Assembly (NCBI RefSeq): GCF_019900845.1
Contig: NZ_CP074570.1
Coordinates: forward strand, 1,240,001-1,304,000
From: Paraneptunicella aestuarii
GTDB taxonomy: Bacteria > Pseudomonadota > Gammaproteobacteria > Enterobacterales > Alteromonadaceae
Length of the DNA stretch: 64,000 nt
Reading direction: 5' to 3'
The notes below the pieces were generated by a model that was given only the letters and a program-made list of their open reading frames with translations, did not search any database and was not told the origin of the DNA. A program made the position numbers and the translations under genes. Positions 9,250 through 18,989 of the stretch are shown here, piece by piece. The number at the start of each line of letters is the position of its first letter. Position 1 is the stretch's first letter.

Positions 9250-10605
9250 ATGCCAGCCAAATCTATTGAAAAATTGAATGAAGCGTTTGGGGAACATATC
9301 GTCAACTACGTTTCTGATATTTTAAAGCCCAAAGCCGAGTCAATCGCTGCTACTTTCTATCGTGAACTAAGTCATGAGGCTGAATCTTCCTTTTTTCTGG
9401 ATAACGAGAAAGTCGAGAAGCAACTTAAGTTCTCTTTTACCCGATGGGCAGAAACTATCTTTAGCTTAAAGAAGGATTTTGATAAGGAAGGGTTTTATCA
9501 ACTCCATAATGACATTGGTACTATCCACGCTCGAATCGGTGTGCCAATGGAACTGGTTGATTATGGTATGCAAATTGTGAAGGATTACAGTTTTCAACTA
9601 TATCTCAATTCTGCGGACAACAAGTACCACGCCGAAGGCGTTGTATACATCAACAAGCTACTTGATGCCTGCCTGTCGGTGATTAATCAAAGCTATGTTA
9701 ACCGTTCTATGGTTGATGAACGTAATGCCCAAGCACTGCGTTTAAAAATGGCTTCTTCTGATTTGTCTCTTGAGTGTGAGCGTATTCGCTCTGAAATGAT
9801 TGCCTGGAGTCGTGAGATTATTACCTTTTACGCTTCCGGGAATATCTCTGCTATGAGAGCCATTGCTGATGTTCGACATACCAATTGTGGTTTGTGGTTT
9901 GTGCATAAGGCTGGCCTTTACTTCCCCGATTCGCCTGAGCTGGAACAGATAGGCGCGCTATTGGATGATATCAACGGTTATGTGCAAGCCAGATTTGTCA
10001 TGGAGGAATGTCAGTGTAATGAACAGGCTGGTGTTGTCATCAATGGCCTGAACGTTAAGGTGAACGAGGTATGTTGGTTGTTGGAACAGGTTTCCGACAA
10101 AAACAGCAAGGAAACCAATTCGAAAGATCCGCTGACTCAGCTACTTAGTCGTCGATTTGTTGATGGCATATTCAAACGTGAAATTGCGCTATGTGAAAAG
10201 CAAAAAGAACGATTTGGCTTGCTGATGATCGACATCGACAATTTTAAACTGGTCAATGATACCTACGGGCATCAGGTAGGTGACAGGGTGTTGCGCGATG
10301 TGTCGAGCAATATATTACATAATGTACGACCAACCGATTTTTGCTTCCGTTATGGTGGCGAAGAAATTCTGGTTTTGCTCAGTGCGGTAGACAAGCAAGG
10401 TGTGTTGCAAAAAGCAGAACAGATTAGGCAATGTATCGAGTCTCATATTACTTGCATATCGGAACATAAATCGTTGCGAGTGACTGTCAGTATTGGTGTC
10501 GCTGTGTATGATGGTCATCCCGATTATCAACATACTATCAACGAAGCTGATATGAATTTGTACCGAGCCAAGAATAACGGTAAAAATATGACGGTTGCGG
10601 CCTGA
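9250..10605 (+). CDS. dosC: Globin-coupled diguanylate cyclase, DosC-like
   Basis: This protein of about 451 residues matches Escherichia coli DosC end to end: an N-terminal globin-coupled sensor (about 1-150), a middle domain containing CGLWFVHKAG, and a C-terminal GGDEF domain. The expected heme-ligating proximal His is in IHARIGVPMELVDYG (His93 here). The cyclase signature is GGEE in FRYGGEEILVLL. It should make cyclic di-GMP from GTP in response to oxygen or another heme ligand. No DosP phosphodiesterase follows it, unlike the Escherichia coli dosCP operon. The start could also be TTG at 9235; ATG at 9250 is preferred, though neither has a strong ribosome-binding site. Confidence 0.88.
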   Translation: MPAKSIEKLNEAFGEHIVNYVSDILKPKAESIAATFYRELSHEAESSFFLDNEKVEKQLKFSFTRWAETIFSLKKDFDKEGFYQLHNDIGTIHARIGVPMELVDYGMQIVKDYSFQLYLNSADNKYHAEGVVYINKLLDACLSVINQSYVNRSMVDERNAQALRLKMASSDLSLECERIRSEMIAWSREIITFYASGNISAMRAIADVRHTNCGLWFVHKAGLYFPDSPELEQIGALLDDINGYVQARFVMEECQCNEQAGVVINGLNVKVNEVCWLLEQVSDKNSKETNSKDPLTQLLSRRFVDGIFKREIALCEKQKERFGLLMIDIDNFKLVNDTYGHQVGDRVLRDVSSNILHNVRPTDFCFRYGGEEILVLLSAVDKQGVLQKAEQIRQCIESHITCISEHKSLRVTVSIGVAVYDGHPDYQHTINEADMNLYRAKNNGKNMTVAA

Positions 10606-10954
10606 GTCATTCGATAGCTTGAACCCGGTTCGTTTTTCTTTATGACTTTCTATGTTGGTAGAGAGTCATTAATAGGTGGTTATTTGACTTATCCTCTCCT
10701 GTATTTATTTTATTTCTCACTTATTTACAATTTTAAAAAGTTCTATACATCCTGCTGATATAATCTTGGATCTTGGTGATTTTGGCCTTATTTTAGTGCC
10801 AATTTGACAAGTTCTTGTCACAACTTGGCGCGAATGGGTAGATAAGTCTATAACCAGAAGTGCGATGTGGTTAAGCCAACTTAAATAAACAGATTTCTGG
10901 AAAAGGAACGGTTGGCAACGGTAGTAAGTAATTTTTAATGGAATTGAGTCGGGC
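10606..10954. promoter_or_regulatory. Upstream region of the RND operon with a perfect palindrome
   Basis: This 349-base gap has no convincing gene. It contains the 16-base palindrome TGACAAGTTCTTGTCA at 10805-10820 (arms TGACAAG and CTTGTCA), about 135 bases before the efflux operon. Such a site is a plausible TetR-type or MarR-type operator, but no regulator gene lies beside the operon. Confidence 0.45.
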
Positions 10955-12109
10955 ATGAAAGAAAAATTGATCAAAATTGGGGTGCCATTCGCCATATTGT
11001 TCTTGGGTGTGATGGCGGCGGCAGGCATGGTCTCTGCAACTGCTAATAAGGATAGTGAAGAGAAGGCTCCGCCTTCTCCGCCATTGGTGAATGTGGCAAC
11101 TGTCGTGCCTGAACAATATCAAGTGAATATTGATGCCTGGGGTGAGTTACGTCCCAAGGAAATGACACAACTATCCAGCTTTGTTACCGGAGAAGTGGTA
11201 GCCATTCACGAAGCCTTTAAATTGGGTGGGTTAGTCAAACAAGGCGATGTACTGGTCAATATTGACGATGCCGATTATCGCGCCGCATTAAGTGATGCCG
11301 AATCCAACCTTGCTGCTGCGCAGTCTAATTTGGAGCAAGAAATTGCCGCAGCAGAAGTGGCCAAAGAAGAATGGTCTACTGTTTCCAAAGATAAAATTAC
11401 CGCTCTGGCGCTGCGCAAACCGCAAGTGCTAAGCGCTAAAGCGCGTGTCAAATCGGCCGAAGCAGCACTTGCCCGAGCGCAGAGAAATCTTGAACGTTGC
11501 AAGGTGAAAGCGCCTTATGATGCTTTGGTTGTGTCTCGTAACATTGGCTTGGGTCAAGTAGTGAATCAGGGCAGTGTGCTTGGTGAAGTCTACAACGTAG
11601 AAAGTGCCGAGATTACCTTGCCTATCGCGGGTTTTGATATGCCCTTTTTGCCTCATATTACCGATACCTTCAAGGCCGAGTTGGAAGTTGTTGGTGGAAG
11701 CGGGGTGACTCGATCGGTAAATATCGATCGGGATGCAGGATTAATCAATAGCAAAACCCGTATGAGCAGTTTAATCGCTGTGCTGGACGATCCTTATGGC
11801 CTGAGAAATCAGGTGACGCCTGTGAAATTTGGTAGCTATGTCAAAGTCACTATCCCTGGTGCGGTATTAGACAATGTGGTGGTTATTGCTCAGGAAGCCG
11901 TAACAAATAAACGAGTCTGGCTACTGGACGAGAGCAATCAATTGTTTGAGCGTGATGTCACCATCCTGAGAGAAGAAGGTGAGCGTTTACTAATAGGCGC
12001 AGGGTTAAAGGCGGGAGAACGTTTGGTTACTCATGCCCCTGAATTTCCCAGAGAGGGAATGAAAGTGACGCCTTCTGAGGGCAATGACACAGTTGCGCAG
12101 GTGAATTAG
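10955..12109 (+). CDS. RND efflux periplasmic adaptor (membrane fusion protein)
   Basis: A 384-residue HlyD/AcrA-type adaptor. A single N-terminal membrane helix (about 5-26) anchors it; there is no lipobox. Then come a lipoyl half (GELRPKEMTQLSSFVTGEV), an alpha-helical hairpin (about 110-170, LSDAESNLAAAQSNLEQE), the second lipoyl half (KAPYDALVVSRNIGLGQVV), a beta-barrel and a membrane-proximal domain. It would link the inner-membrane pump encoded next to it with an outer-membrane channel. The stop is 2 bases from the next ATG, so the two are surely co-transcribed. No TolC-type gene is present; an unlinked channel is expected. Substrates cannot be told. Confidence 0.9.
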   Translation: MKEKLIKIGVPFAILFLGVMAAAGMVSATANKDSEEKAPPSPPLVNVATVVPEQYQVNIDAWGELRPKEMTQLSSFVTGEVVAIHEAFKLGGLVKQGDVLVNIDDADYRAALSDAESNLAAAQSNLEQEIAAAEVAKEEWSTVSKDKITALALRKPQVLSAKARVKSAEAALARAQRNLERCKVKAPYDALVVSRNIGLGQVVNQGSVLGEVYNVESAEITLPIAGFDMPFLPHITDTFKAELEVVGGSGVTRSVNIDRDAGLINSKTRMSSLIAVLDDPYGLRNQVTPVKFGSYVKVTIPGAVLDNVVVIAQEAVTNKRVWLLDESNQLFERDVTILREEGERLLIGAGLKAGERLVTHAPEFPREGMKVTPSEGNDTVAQVN

Positions 12110-12111
12110 TC

Positions 12112-15100
12112 ATGTTGGATACAGATCGTGGCTTAATCGCCTATTTTGCACGGAATCCGGTTGCCGCTAATTTATTGATGTTTGTCATTATCGTTATGGG
12201 GATGATGACGTACTTCAGTATTCAGCGCCAAATGTTTGCTACCACAGAAATTAACTACATCAATATTCGAGCTATTTATCCGGGCGCAGATCCACAGGAA
12301 ATGGAAGAAAGCGTCATGATTAAAATGGAAGAATCATTACAGGATGTGACGGGTATCGACAAGATGGTGACTCGTGTGAGTCGTGGTAGCGGCAGCATTA
12401 GTTTAGAGATTGATGTCGGTGAAGATCTGAGTGATGTACTGGATCAGGTAAAATTACGAATCGACAGTATAGCGACATTTCCTAATGGCATGGAACCGCC
12501 CATTATCTACAAACGAGAATTTACTCAAACCGTGATTGAGCTGGTCTTAACCGGGCCAGATGATCCACTCAAATTGAAAGAGTTTGGTAAGCAGGTTGAA
12601 GACGAACTATTGCAGTTAGATAACGTGACGTTAGTGAACTTCGATAGCATGCCAGAGAACGAAATCTCCATTGAGATATTGCCTGAAACCCTGCGTCAAT
12701 ATGGCCTGACGTTGGCACAGGTAACAGAAACTATTCGCAAATATTCTCGCAATCAGTCTGCAGGGACTATCGATACTCAATCCGGGATCATTGCCATTCG
12801 TTCCGAGCAGCAAGCTTATACAGGCGCGGAGTTTTACGCCATTCCTATCGTGACCGGAGATAACGGCGAACAGGTGCTATTGGGCGACATCGCCAAGATT
12901 AAAGATGGCTTTGAAGAGCGTATTCATTACATGCGTTATAACGGTCGGGAAGCCACTATAGTGAATGTGTTAGCGACCAAAGACCAATCCATGCCGATTG
13001 TATCTGACAGTGTGCGCAAGTATATGGAAGCGAAACAGAAAACCTTGCCTGAAGGTTACAACATGGAAATTCTGGTGGATATGACCTACTACCTGAATGG
13101 TCGCCTCGACATGATGTTGCGTAATCTTGCTCAAGGGGCTGTACTGGTGTTTGTTATGCTAGCCTTGTTCTTGCGCTTCAAGTTGGCGTTGTGGGTAATG
13201 GTTGGTTTACCACTGACCTTTCTGGGGGCGATTTTGATGATGCCTTTGTTGGGCATTAGCATCAACATCACGTCTTTGTTTGCCTTTATCATGGTGCTGG
13301 GGATAGTGGTGGATGACGCTATCGTCATAGGGGAAAGTGCCTCTACAGAAATAGAGAAACGAGGGCACAGTGTTGAGAATGTCATTCGTGGTGCTAAGCG
13401 TGTTGCCTTGCCGGCGACCTTTGGGGTGCTAACGACTATTGCGGTATTTATGCCTTTCATGTTCTCCAAAGGGGTTGAGTCGGGCGGCTTTATTTCAATT
13501 GCTGGCGTGGTTATTTTGTGCCTGTTTTTCAGCTTGGTGGAATCCAAATTGATACTGCCGGCGCATTTGGCCGAGAGCAAATTCCGTAACATCACTGAAA
13601 ACAGCTGGCGTCATAGCTTTAATCGCGGTTTTCAGCATTTTGTTGAAGATATGTATCAGCCGTTTTTGAAGCGCTGTGTTGAATATCGCTACATTACCTT
13701 TGCTTGTTTTGTTGCTTTGCTGATTATCACTGCGACCATGCTAAAAACCGGCATTGTGCGTTTTGTGCCTATGCCCAGTATTCCTCATGATTTCCCATCT
13801 ATCAGTATCGAGATGAATGAGAATGTGTCTGAGCAGCAGACCATGGATGCCATTCGCACTTTGGAGCAAATGATCCGTGATGTAGATAAAAGTGTTATCG
13901 CTGATACTGGTTCGCCCATGGTGGCGCATATCATGGCTTATGCGCGAAGCGCGAATGCAGGGCGAATTGTTGCGCCGCTGGTGGATGAAGAGTCCCGTCC
14001 ATTCGATACCTTTGAGTTGGCGCGTCGCTGGCGAGAAGCGATTCCCCCTATTCCCGGTTTGAAGAAAATCACTATTCAGGACGAAGTCATTGAAGCGGGT
14101 GACGAAGGTGAGTTGAGTTATCGCATTTACGGTAAGGATCTGGATGAGCTAAACGCCGCTGGTCGCATGTTGATGAATCGCTTGAATCAGGTTGAAGGTT
14201 TGTCCGATGTCGGTTCAAGTATTGATGCTGCTAATAAGGAAATTCAATTGCAGTTAAAACCAGTGGCTTATCAGTTGGGCTTAACACCCGCCGATGTTGC
14301 CAGCCAGGTTGGCTTGAGTTTTTATGGTGGCGAAGTACAGCGTGTATTGCGCGACGGCGATGAAATCAAAGTGATGGTGCGTTACCCGCGTTACACTCGT
14401 GAGCAAATCGCATCATTGAAACAAACCCGAGTCGCAACACCTCAAGGTAATGAAGTGATGTTGGGGGATATCGCTGAGCTATACGAGCAGCCGGGTTTAA
14501 GCTATATCCGTCGTGATGAAGGCTTCCGCACAGTGCGCGTATACGCTTCTATTGATGAAAAGATCATTACGCCGGGCGAAGCCGTTGAGAAGGTTAAAAA
14601 TGAGATTTTGCCTGACGTTATTAAGGTCTACCCTACGGTAAAATCCAAGCTGGGTGGGCAAGTACAAGAACAGCAAGAGCAGCAATTGGAAATGGCAAAG
14701 TTTGCTGTGGCTGGATTACTTGCGGTGTATTTCTTGCTGGCGATTCCATTGAAAAGCTACGCGCAACCTTTCATTATTATGTCGGTGATCCCCTTTGGAC
14801 TAACAGGCGCGGTATGGGGGCATTTCTTCCTTGGCTATGATATCAGCATGATGTCTATGTTCGGCATTATTGCCGCCGCCGGGGTGGTGGTTAACGATAG
14901 TTTGGTATTAACCGATTACGTGAATCAGCTCAGAGCCGAAGGCCATAGCATTATTGATTCAGTGGTTAATGCAGGAAAAGCCAGATTCCGGGCGATTTTG
15001 CTGACTTCGCTAACAACATTCTTCGGCTTGGTTCCCATTATGTTTGAGACCAGTCTACAGGCCAGATTCGTTATTCCTATGGCGATTTCGTTGTCGTTTG

Positions 15101-15273
15101 CTGTGGCTTTTGCCACCCTGATTACCTTGTTACTCGTTCCTTGTTTATATCTGGTGTTAGAAGATTTAGGTCGCGTTTCTTCGGCAATTTCAGCTCGATT
15201 CAAGAAATTAAGAGGAAAGCATGAAGAGCAAGATAAGCCACAGACCACGCCGTTAGAATCTTCTGTGGATTAA
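12112..15273 (+). CDS. RND family efflux transporter permease
   Basis: A 1053-residue inner-membrane proton-driven RND pump (AcrB/MexF superfamily, closest in style to the divergent AcrB/D/F-like group). There are two sets of transmembrane helices, each after a large periplasmic loop. TM4 carries the proton-relay pair in GIVVDDAIVIGE (about 395-406), and the second half has the matching VVNDSLVLTDYVN (about 925-940). The first helix is at about 18-38, and the C-terminus is a charged cytoplasmic tail. It follows its adaptor by 2 bases. Likely export of hydrophobic or toxic compounds; the substrate is unknown. Confidence 0.93.
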   Translation: MLDTDRGLIAYFARNPVAANLLMFVIIVMGMMTYFSIQRQMFATTEINYINIRAIYPGADPQEMEESVMIKMEESLQDVTGIDKMVTRVSRGSGSISLEIDVGEDLSDVLDQVKLRIDSIATFPNGMEPPIIYKREFTQTVIELVLTGPDDPLKLKEFGKQVEDELLQLDNVTLVNFDSMPENEISIEILPETLRQYGLTLAQVTETIRKYSRNQSAGTIDTQSGIIAIRSEQQAYTGAEFYAIPIVTGDNGEQVLLGDIAKIKDGFEERIHYMRYNGREATIVNVLATKDQSMPIVSDSVRKYMEAKQKTLPEGYNMEILVDMTYYLNGRLDMMLRNLAQGAVLVFVMLALFLRFKLALWVMVGLPLTFLGAILMMPLLGISINITSLFAFIMVLGIVVDDAIVIGESASTEIEKRGHSVENVIRGAKRVALPATFGVLTTIAVFMPFMFSKGVESGGFISIAGVVILCLFFSLVESKLILPAHLAESKFRNITENSWRHSFNRGFQHFVEDMYQPFLKRCVEYRYITFACFVALLIITATMLKTGIVRFVPMPSIPHDFPSISIEMNENVSEQQTMDAIRTLEQMIRDVDKSVIADTGSPMVAHIMAYARSANAGRIVAPLVDEESRPFDTFELARRWREAIPPIPGLKKITIQDEVIEAGDEGELSYRIYGKDLDELNAAGRMLMNRLNQVEGLSDVGSSIDAANKEIQLQLKPVAYQLGLTPADVASQVGLSFYGGEVQRVLRDGDEIKVMVRYPRYTREQIASLKQTRVATPQGNEVMLGDIAELYEQPGLSYIRRDEGFRTVRVYASIDEKIITPGEAVEKVKNEILPDVIKVYPTVKSKLGGQVQEQQEQQLEMAKFAVAGLLAVYFLLAIPLKSYAQPFIIMSVIPFGLTGAVWGHFFLGYDISMMSMFGIIAAAGVVVNDSLVLTDYVNQLRAEGHSIIDSVVNAGKARFRAILLTSLTTFFGLVPIMFETSLQARFVIPMAISLSFAVAFATLITLLLVPCLYLVLEDLGRVSSAISARFKKLRGKHEEQDKPQTTPLESSVD

Positions 15274-15297
15274 TATAGGTTTATTGGAGGCAAAGCA

Positions 15298-15759
15298 TTG
15301 AACACTGTCGTTTCCATTAAACAGGTCACTGCGGAGTTGATCCCGGGGCATCAGATTGCCTCGGGGCTTGCCTCCAATAGCCCCTATCCTGCGGGGAGTA
15401 TCGAATTGCAAATCCCTCATTTCAAAGCACTCGGTTTGGATTTAAGCCATTACCGTGCTGCGACACTGAATTTGTCGATTAAACCTTATCGCTTTGAATG
15501 GTTAGTACCAGATTATAAATTTGAGCAAGTTCAATGGATTGAAGGTTTTAACCCGGAAACTTTCTGGTTTGCTCAATGTGTTATTCGCTTTCAGGAAAAA
15601 GACTATAACGCCTGGATTTACTACCCGCATCCTGAAACTAAAACCCAGCACTTTCATTCTGAGCAGGTGCTGGAAATTATCTGTGAACCTGTTCCTGATA
15701 TTGCTTACGGCGACAGCCTGATTTTGCAATATGATCCGCAGAAAATACGGTTATACTAA
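15298..15759 (+). CDS. Conserved hypothetical protein behind the RND operon
   Basis: A 153-residue soluble protein with no signal peptide or membrane helix. It starts at TTG 15298 after TTGGAGG at good spacing, 24 bases after the pump gene, so it is probably in the same transcript. It is rich in aromatic residues (YRFEWLVPDYKFEQVQWIEGF; WIYYPHPETKTQHFH) and looks like a compact beta-rich domain. I do not recognise the family. Its position suggests a job linked to efflux or envelope upkeep, but that is inference from spacing only. Confidence 0.75.
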   Translation: MNTVVSIKQVTAELIPGHQIASGLASNSPYPAGSIELQIPHFKALGLDLSHYRAATLNLSIKPYRFEWLVPDYKFEQVQWIEGFNPETFWFAQCVIRFQEKDYNAWIYYPHPETKTQHFHSEQVLEIICEPVPDIAYGDSLILQYDPQKIRLY

Positions 15760-15791
15760 CCCCTATATTTCCGCTCTATTTTCGATGTTGA

Positions 15792-16286
15792 ATGAATGCC
15801 ATGAAAGCTCCAGTTTCTTCCTCCTTTAATACGGTTTTTGTTTATTTATTGGCTACCGTTTTTGCTTTCTTTTTCTCTGTTGCCAATGCCGACATGCTCG
15901 GGATGACCAAGCAATTCTCAACGATCACTATTGATTTAAAAAACAAGCAATTACAAGTCGAATACGCCGATACCTGGGAGCTAAGAGCACAAGGCTTGCA
16001 AGATCGAAAATCCCTTTGCGAGCAATGTGGCATGTTGTTCAATTTTGGCAATTCAAGACAAGTCTCCATGTGGATGAAAGATACCTACATCCCTCTCGAT
16101 GTGGCCTTTATCAATCGCGACGGCATTATCGTTAATATCGAATCCATGAAGCCCCTGGACACCACATCCATTCCATCAAAAGGCAAAGTGCTCTACGCAC
16201 TGGAAATGAACCTTGGATGGTTTAAAGCTAATGGGATCAATGTGGGGGATAAGATGGTATTAAGGGTAAGTAATGCTGCCCAATGA
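15792..16286 (+). CDS. DUF192 family exported protein
   Basis: A 164-residue protein with an N-terminal signal-like helix (about 14-33, ending at VANA) followed by a DUF192 domain: ELRAQGLQDRKSL, then GMLFNFGNSRQVSMWMKDTYIPLDVAFI and IVNIESMKPLD, which are family hallmarks. DUF192 proteins are small beta-rich periplasmic proteins of uncertain role. The CxxC in SLCEQCGMLF (about 75-80) is common in the family. It begins 32 bases after the previous gene and may be the last gene of the efflux transcript. Confidence 0.88.
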   Translation: MNAMKAPVSSSFNTVFVYLLATVFAFFFSVANADMLGMTKQFSTITIDLKNKQLQVEYADTWELRAQGLQDRKSLCEQCGMLFNFGNSRQVSMWMKDTYIPLDVAFINRDGIIVNIESMKPLDTTSIPSKGKVLYALEMNLGWFKANGINVGDKMVLRVSNAAQ

Positions 16287-16348
16287 TAGAGTTAGCCGCG
16301 AATTTATATAGTTTGTTTTTTCGTTGATATTTAGATCTAAATATTGGT

Positions 16349-16600
16349 TTAGCGCTTGAAACGATAAATCCCGTTAATAGTTTCGACTTCAAGACCACAC
16401 TTATTCTTAAGAAAACGTATGTGTTCATCTACAGCTCCCCTACATTGCTCAAGTTGTTCTCTTGTCGCTCCGATAAGTAGTAATGCATCAATTTGAGCTG
16501 CGCCAGAGTCGGCTTTTCTTCCAAGCCAGTTTTTTCCTGTAATGGAGCCTCCAACTTTTTCCAGTAAATATTGTGTTTCAGCAAGATTATCGTTGCTCAT
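16349..16600 (-). CDS. Small hypothetical protein, possible winged-helix fold
   Basis: From ATG 16600 this gives 83 residues beginning MSNDNLAETQYLLEKVGG. The frame is open further upstream, but the extension is hydrophobic and unlike a start. The C-terminal half (EQCRGAVDEHIRFLKNKCGLEVETINGIYRFKR) resembles the recognition helix and wing of small winged-helix proteins, where a segment like HIRxLK..G..IE...G.YRF is common. That is a visual resemblance only. It is alone, convergent with the DUF192 gene and divergent from the glucokinase-like gene. Confidence 0.55.
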   Translation of the reverse strand: MSNDNLAETQYLLEKVGGSITGKNWLGRKADSGAAQIDALLLIGATREQLEQCRGAVDEHIRFLKNKCGLEVETINGIYRFKR

Positions 16601-16780
16601 CTGACTCGCTTTTTTTAAGGATCTTTGTATTAACATCAAGTAGTTATACAAGCTTATTACTATAAGCTGCAAACTTTTACTGATCTGCAATTTAATTTAG
16701 CTTTATGACACTCCGCAGGTTGCTTTTTCTACCTCCTTGCCATTAGTCTTAGCATCATCAAAAACGGTTATATTAAGACT

Positions 16781-17536
16781 ATGAAAGTATTAGGTGTAGA
16801 TGTTGGCGGGTCAGGGATAAAAGCCGCTGTAGTGGATACTTTGACTGGGGAAATGGTGACAGAACGTCATCGTATTGATACCCCGCAACCAGCGACTCCA
16901 CAAGCAGTTGCTGAAACCATTGCTGCACTGGTTAAGCATTTTCAGTGGCAAGGGCCGATTGGATGTGGTTTTCCGGCGGCGATTGTTCACGGTGTTGCCA
17001 AGACGGCTGCGAATCTGGACAAGGCATTTATTGGTACGGATATCGAAGCCTTGTTTAAATCAGTGACAGGCTGTGAAGTGTATTGTGTTAACGATGCCGA
17101 TGCTGCTGGCATGGCGGAATTTACTCAAGGCAGTGGTAAAGGCAAGCAAGGGACGGTGATTTTTATCACTATCGGCACTGGGTTAGGCACGGCGATTTAT
17201 ACCAATGGTACGTTGTTGCCGAATACCGAGTTGGGACATGTCTATCTTCCCAATGGTAAGGAAGGCGAGCATTGGGCGTCGGATGCGACTCGTAAAAGAA
17301 AAGAGCTGCCCTGGAAAAAGTGGGCGGGGCGCTTCAATGATTATTTGCAGAACATGGAAGCCTTATTCTGGCCTGATTTGTTTATTTTTGGCGGCGGTGG
17401 CAGTAAGAAGCTGGACAAGTTTCAGGAGTTTTTAAACATCAACACGCCTTATGTCGCCGCGAGCCTGTTAAATGAGGCCGGGATTATCGGCGCTGCTATT
17501 TATGCTGCCAGTGAACTAGAGCGACGCTCGAATTAG
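16781..17536 (+). CDS. ppgK: ROK-family kinase, polyphosphate-glucokinase-like
   Basis: A 251-residue ROK kinase. The N-terminal phosphate-binding motif [15 protein letters not shown] (about 4-18) is the PpgK form. The catalytic Asp is in [12 protein letters not shown] (about 104-115), and a second nucleotide loop is [12 protein letters not shown] (about 127-138). It has the family's ELGH (about 148-151) but then lacks the cysteine-rich ROK zinc motif, as PpgK proteins do. It would phosphorylate glucose with polyphosphate and/or ATP. Length matches PpgK of about 250 residues. It stands alone on the plus strand. Confidence 0.82.
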   Translation: MKVLGVDVGGSGIKAAVVDTLTGEMVTERHRIDTPQPATPQAVAETIAALVKHFQWQGPIGCGFPAAIVHGVAKTAANLDKAFIGTDIEALFKSVTGCEVYCVNDADAAGMAEFTQGSGKGKQGTVIFITIGTGLGTAIYTNGTLLPNTELGHVYLPNGKEGEHWASDATRKRKELPWKKWAGRFNDYLQNMEALFWPDLFIFGGGGSKKLDKFQEFLNINTPYVAASLLNEAGIIGAAIYAASELERRSN

Positions 17537-17576
17537 CCGAAGCCATGCTTCGTTCACAATCGTGAATAGCTGGAAA

Positions 17577-18527
17577 TTAAACTCGGGCTCCTTGTAGCCC
17601 GCCTGTGTGTAGTATCAGAATACGGCTTTGTGCTGGAAAATAGCCGCTTTCAATAAGCTGTTTTAAAGCATAAAACAGCTTGCCACTGTACACGGGCTCT
17701 ACGGGAATGCCGTATTGTGCGTTGAATTGTGAGCAGAAGTCTTTCAGATAATCCGGGGCTTTTGCATAACCGCCGCAATGATAGTCATGCAATATTGTCG
17801 CTTTCGGAACATTGGGCGATTGCAGCTTTTCGACTAATTCTTCAAGATAGTCTTCTCCTTCTAATACCGCCCCTTTGAGTACCGCAATACCAATAAGCTT
17901 GGTACTGAGTTTTGTGTCATAAATTGCCTGATTCAACCCTGCCAGCGTGCCGCCGCTGGCGACGGGGCATAATATGTAGTCGAACTGATAGTTTGGTTCA
18001 GAACTCAGTTCAGCAATGATATTCGCAACCCCTTCCAGTGCCTGTTCGTCAGAGCCACCTTCGGGAATGATTAGCGCTTCGGGATATGTTTGTGACAGTT
18101 GTTCCAGGTAAACATTGTCATGACGTTGTTGGTATTCCATCTTGGTGACATAGTGAATATTCGCCCCCCAGTTTTCAATATCTTGTAGCATGGGCGTGGG
18201 ATTGAGTTGATAGTTGCCACGGACAATGGCGTGAAGCTTAATATTCAGTTGCTGACAACAGTACCCTAGTGAATGTAAGTGATTGGAATAACCGCCGCCA
18301 AAGCTGACGATTTGCCTGGGAAGTGCTTGTTTGGAAAGCTGGGGTGAGCGTGTCAGGTGTCCTTGCAGCTTGCGCCATTTATTGCCTGAGATTATGGGGT
18401 GAATAAGATCATCGCGTTTCACGTAAACCGACAAATTGCCTTCTGGGCACCAATCCACAGGTAACTGTTGAATGGGAGACGGTAATCTTAGAGACAGGCG
18501 ATTTACAAGGTTATCAATATCTTGCAT
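17577..18527 (-). CDS. PLP enzyme of the ACC deaminase / D-cysteine desulfhydrase family
   Basis: A 316-residue fold-type II PLP enzyme. The PLP lysine is in SGNKWRKLQGHL (about 47-58), followed by the family's VSFGGGYSNHLHSLGY (about 73-88) and the glycine-rich phosphate loop VASGGTLAGLNQAI (about 190-205). The family covers 1-aminocyclopropane-1-carboxylate deaminase and D-cysteine desulfhydrase; in marine gammaproteobacteria it is usually annotated as the latter type, but the residues needed to separate the two cannot be judged here. It is divergent from a MAPEG gene with about 37 bases between starts. Confidence 0.85.
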   Translation of the reverse strand: MQDIDNLVNRLSLRLPSPIQQLPVDWCPEGNLSVYVKRDDLIHPIISGNKWRKLQGHLTRSPQLSKQALPRQIVSFGGGYSNHLHSLGYCCQQLNIKLHAIVRGNYQLNPTPMLQDIENWGANIHYVTKMEYQQRHDNVYLEQLSQTYPEALIIPEGGSDEQALEGVANIIAELSSEPNYQFDYILCPVASGGTLAGLNQAIYDTKLSTKLIGIAVLKGAVLEGEDYLEELVEKLQSPNVPKATILHDYHCGGYAKAPDYLKDFCSQFNAQYGIPVEPVYSGKLFYALKQLIESGYFPAQSRILILHTGGLQGARV

Positions 18528-18564
18528 AGTGTGCGCAATTCATCCATTGGTTTGAGGAAAATGT

Positions 18565-18969
18565 ATGGAAACTTTATTAATTAGCCTGTTTATTGCCACG
18601 ATTTTACCTATTGTCGCTAAAGCACCACTGGCGTATGCCATGTTCAAAGACAGAGGATACAATAACCGTTATCCCAGATCGCAACAAGCGGGGTTAACCG
18701 GCTTTGGAGCCCGAGCTAAAGCCGCTCATGAAAACAGTTTTGAAGCCTTGCTGATGTTTTCGCCGGGCGTGTTGGCGGTGCTGGCGTTGGATGTGGCAAC
18801 TGAATGGACGCAATACTGTGCTATCGCTTTTATTTTTGCTCGCATCATGTACCTCATCATGTATTGGATTGATGTACATATTGCCCGCAGCTTGTTTTGG
18901 GGTGTCGGCTTTTTCGCATCCTTGGCGATACTGTGGGATGCCATGGTTCAAGTTGCGGCGATTTACTAA
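18565..18969 (+). CDS. MAPEG family membrane protein
   Basis: A 134-residue protein with four hydrophobic helices (about 3-22, 60-80, 82-103, 112-132), the MAPEG arrangement. The stretch NRYPRSQQAGLTGFGARAKAAHENSFEAL (about 33-62) contains the conserved RAKAAHENSFE typical of bacterial MAPEG proteins related to microsomal glutathione transferases. Function in bacteria is mostly unknown. It is divergent from the PLP enzyme gene and convergent with aceK. Confidence 0.9.
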   Translation: METLLISLFIATILPIVAKAPLAYAMFKDRGYNNRYPRSQQAGLTGFGARAKAAHENSFEALLMFSPGVLAVLALDVATEWTQYCAIAFIFARIMYLIMYWIDVHIARSLFWGVGFFASLAILWDAMVQVAAIY

Positions 18970-18989
18970 TTCATTTCGTTAACATTCCG

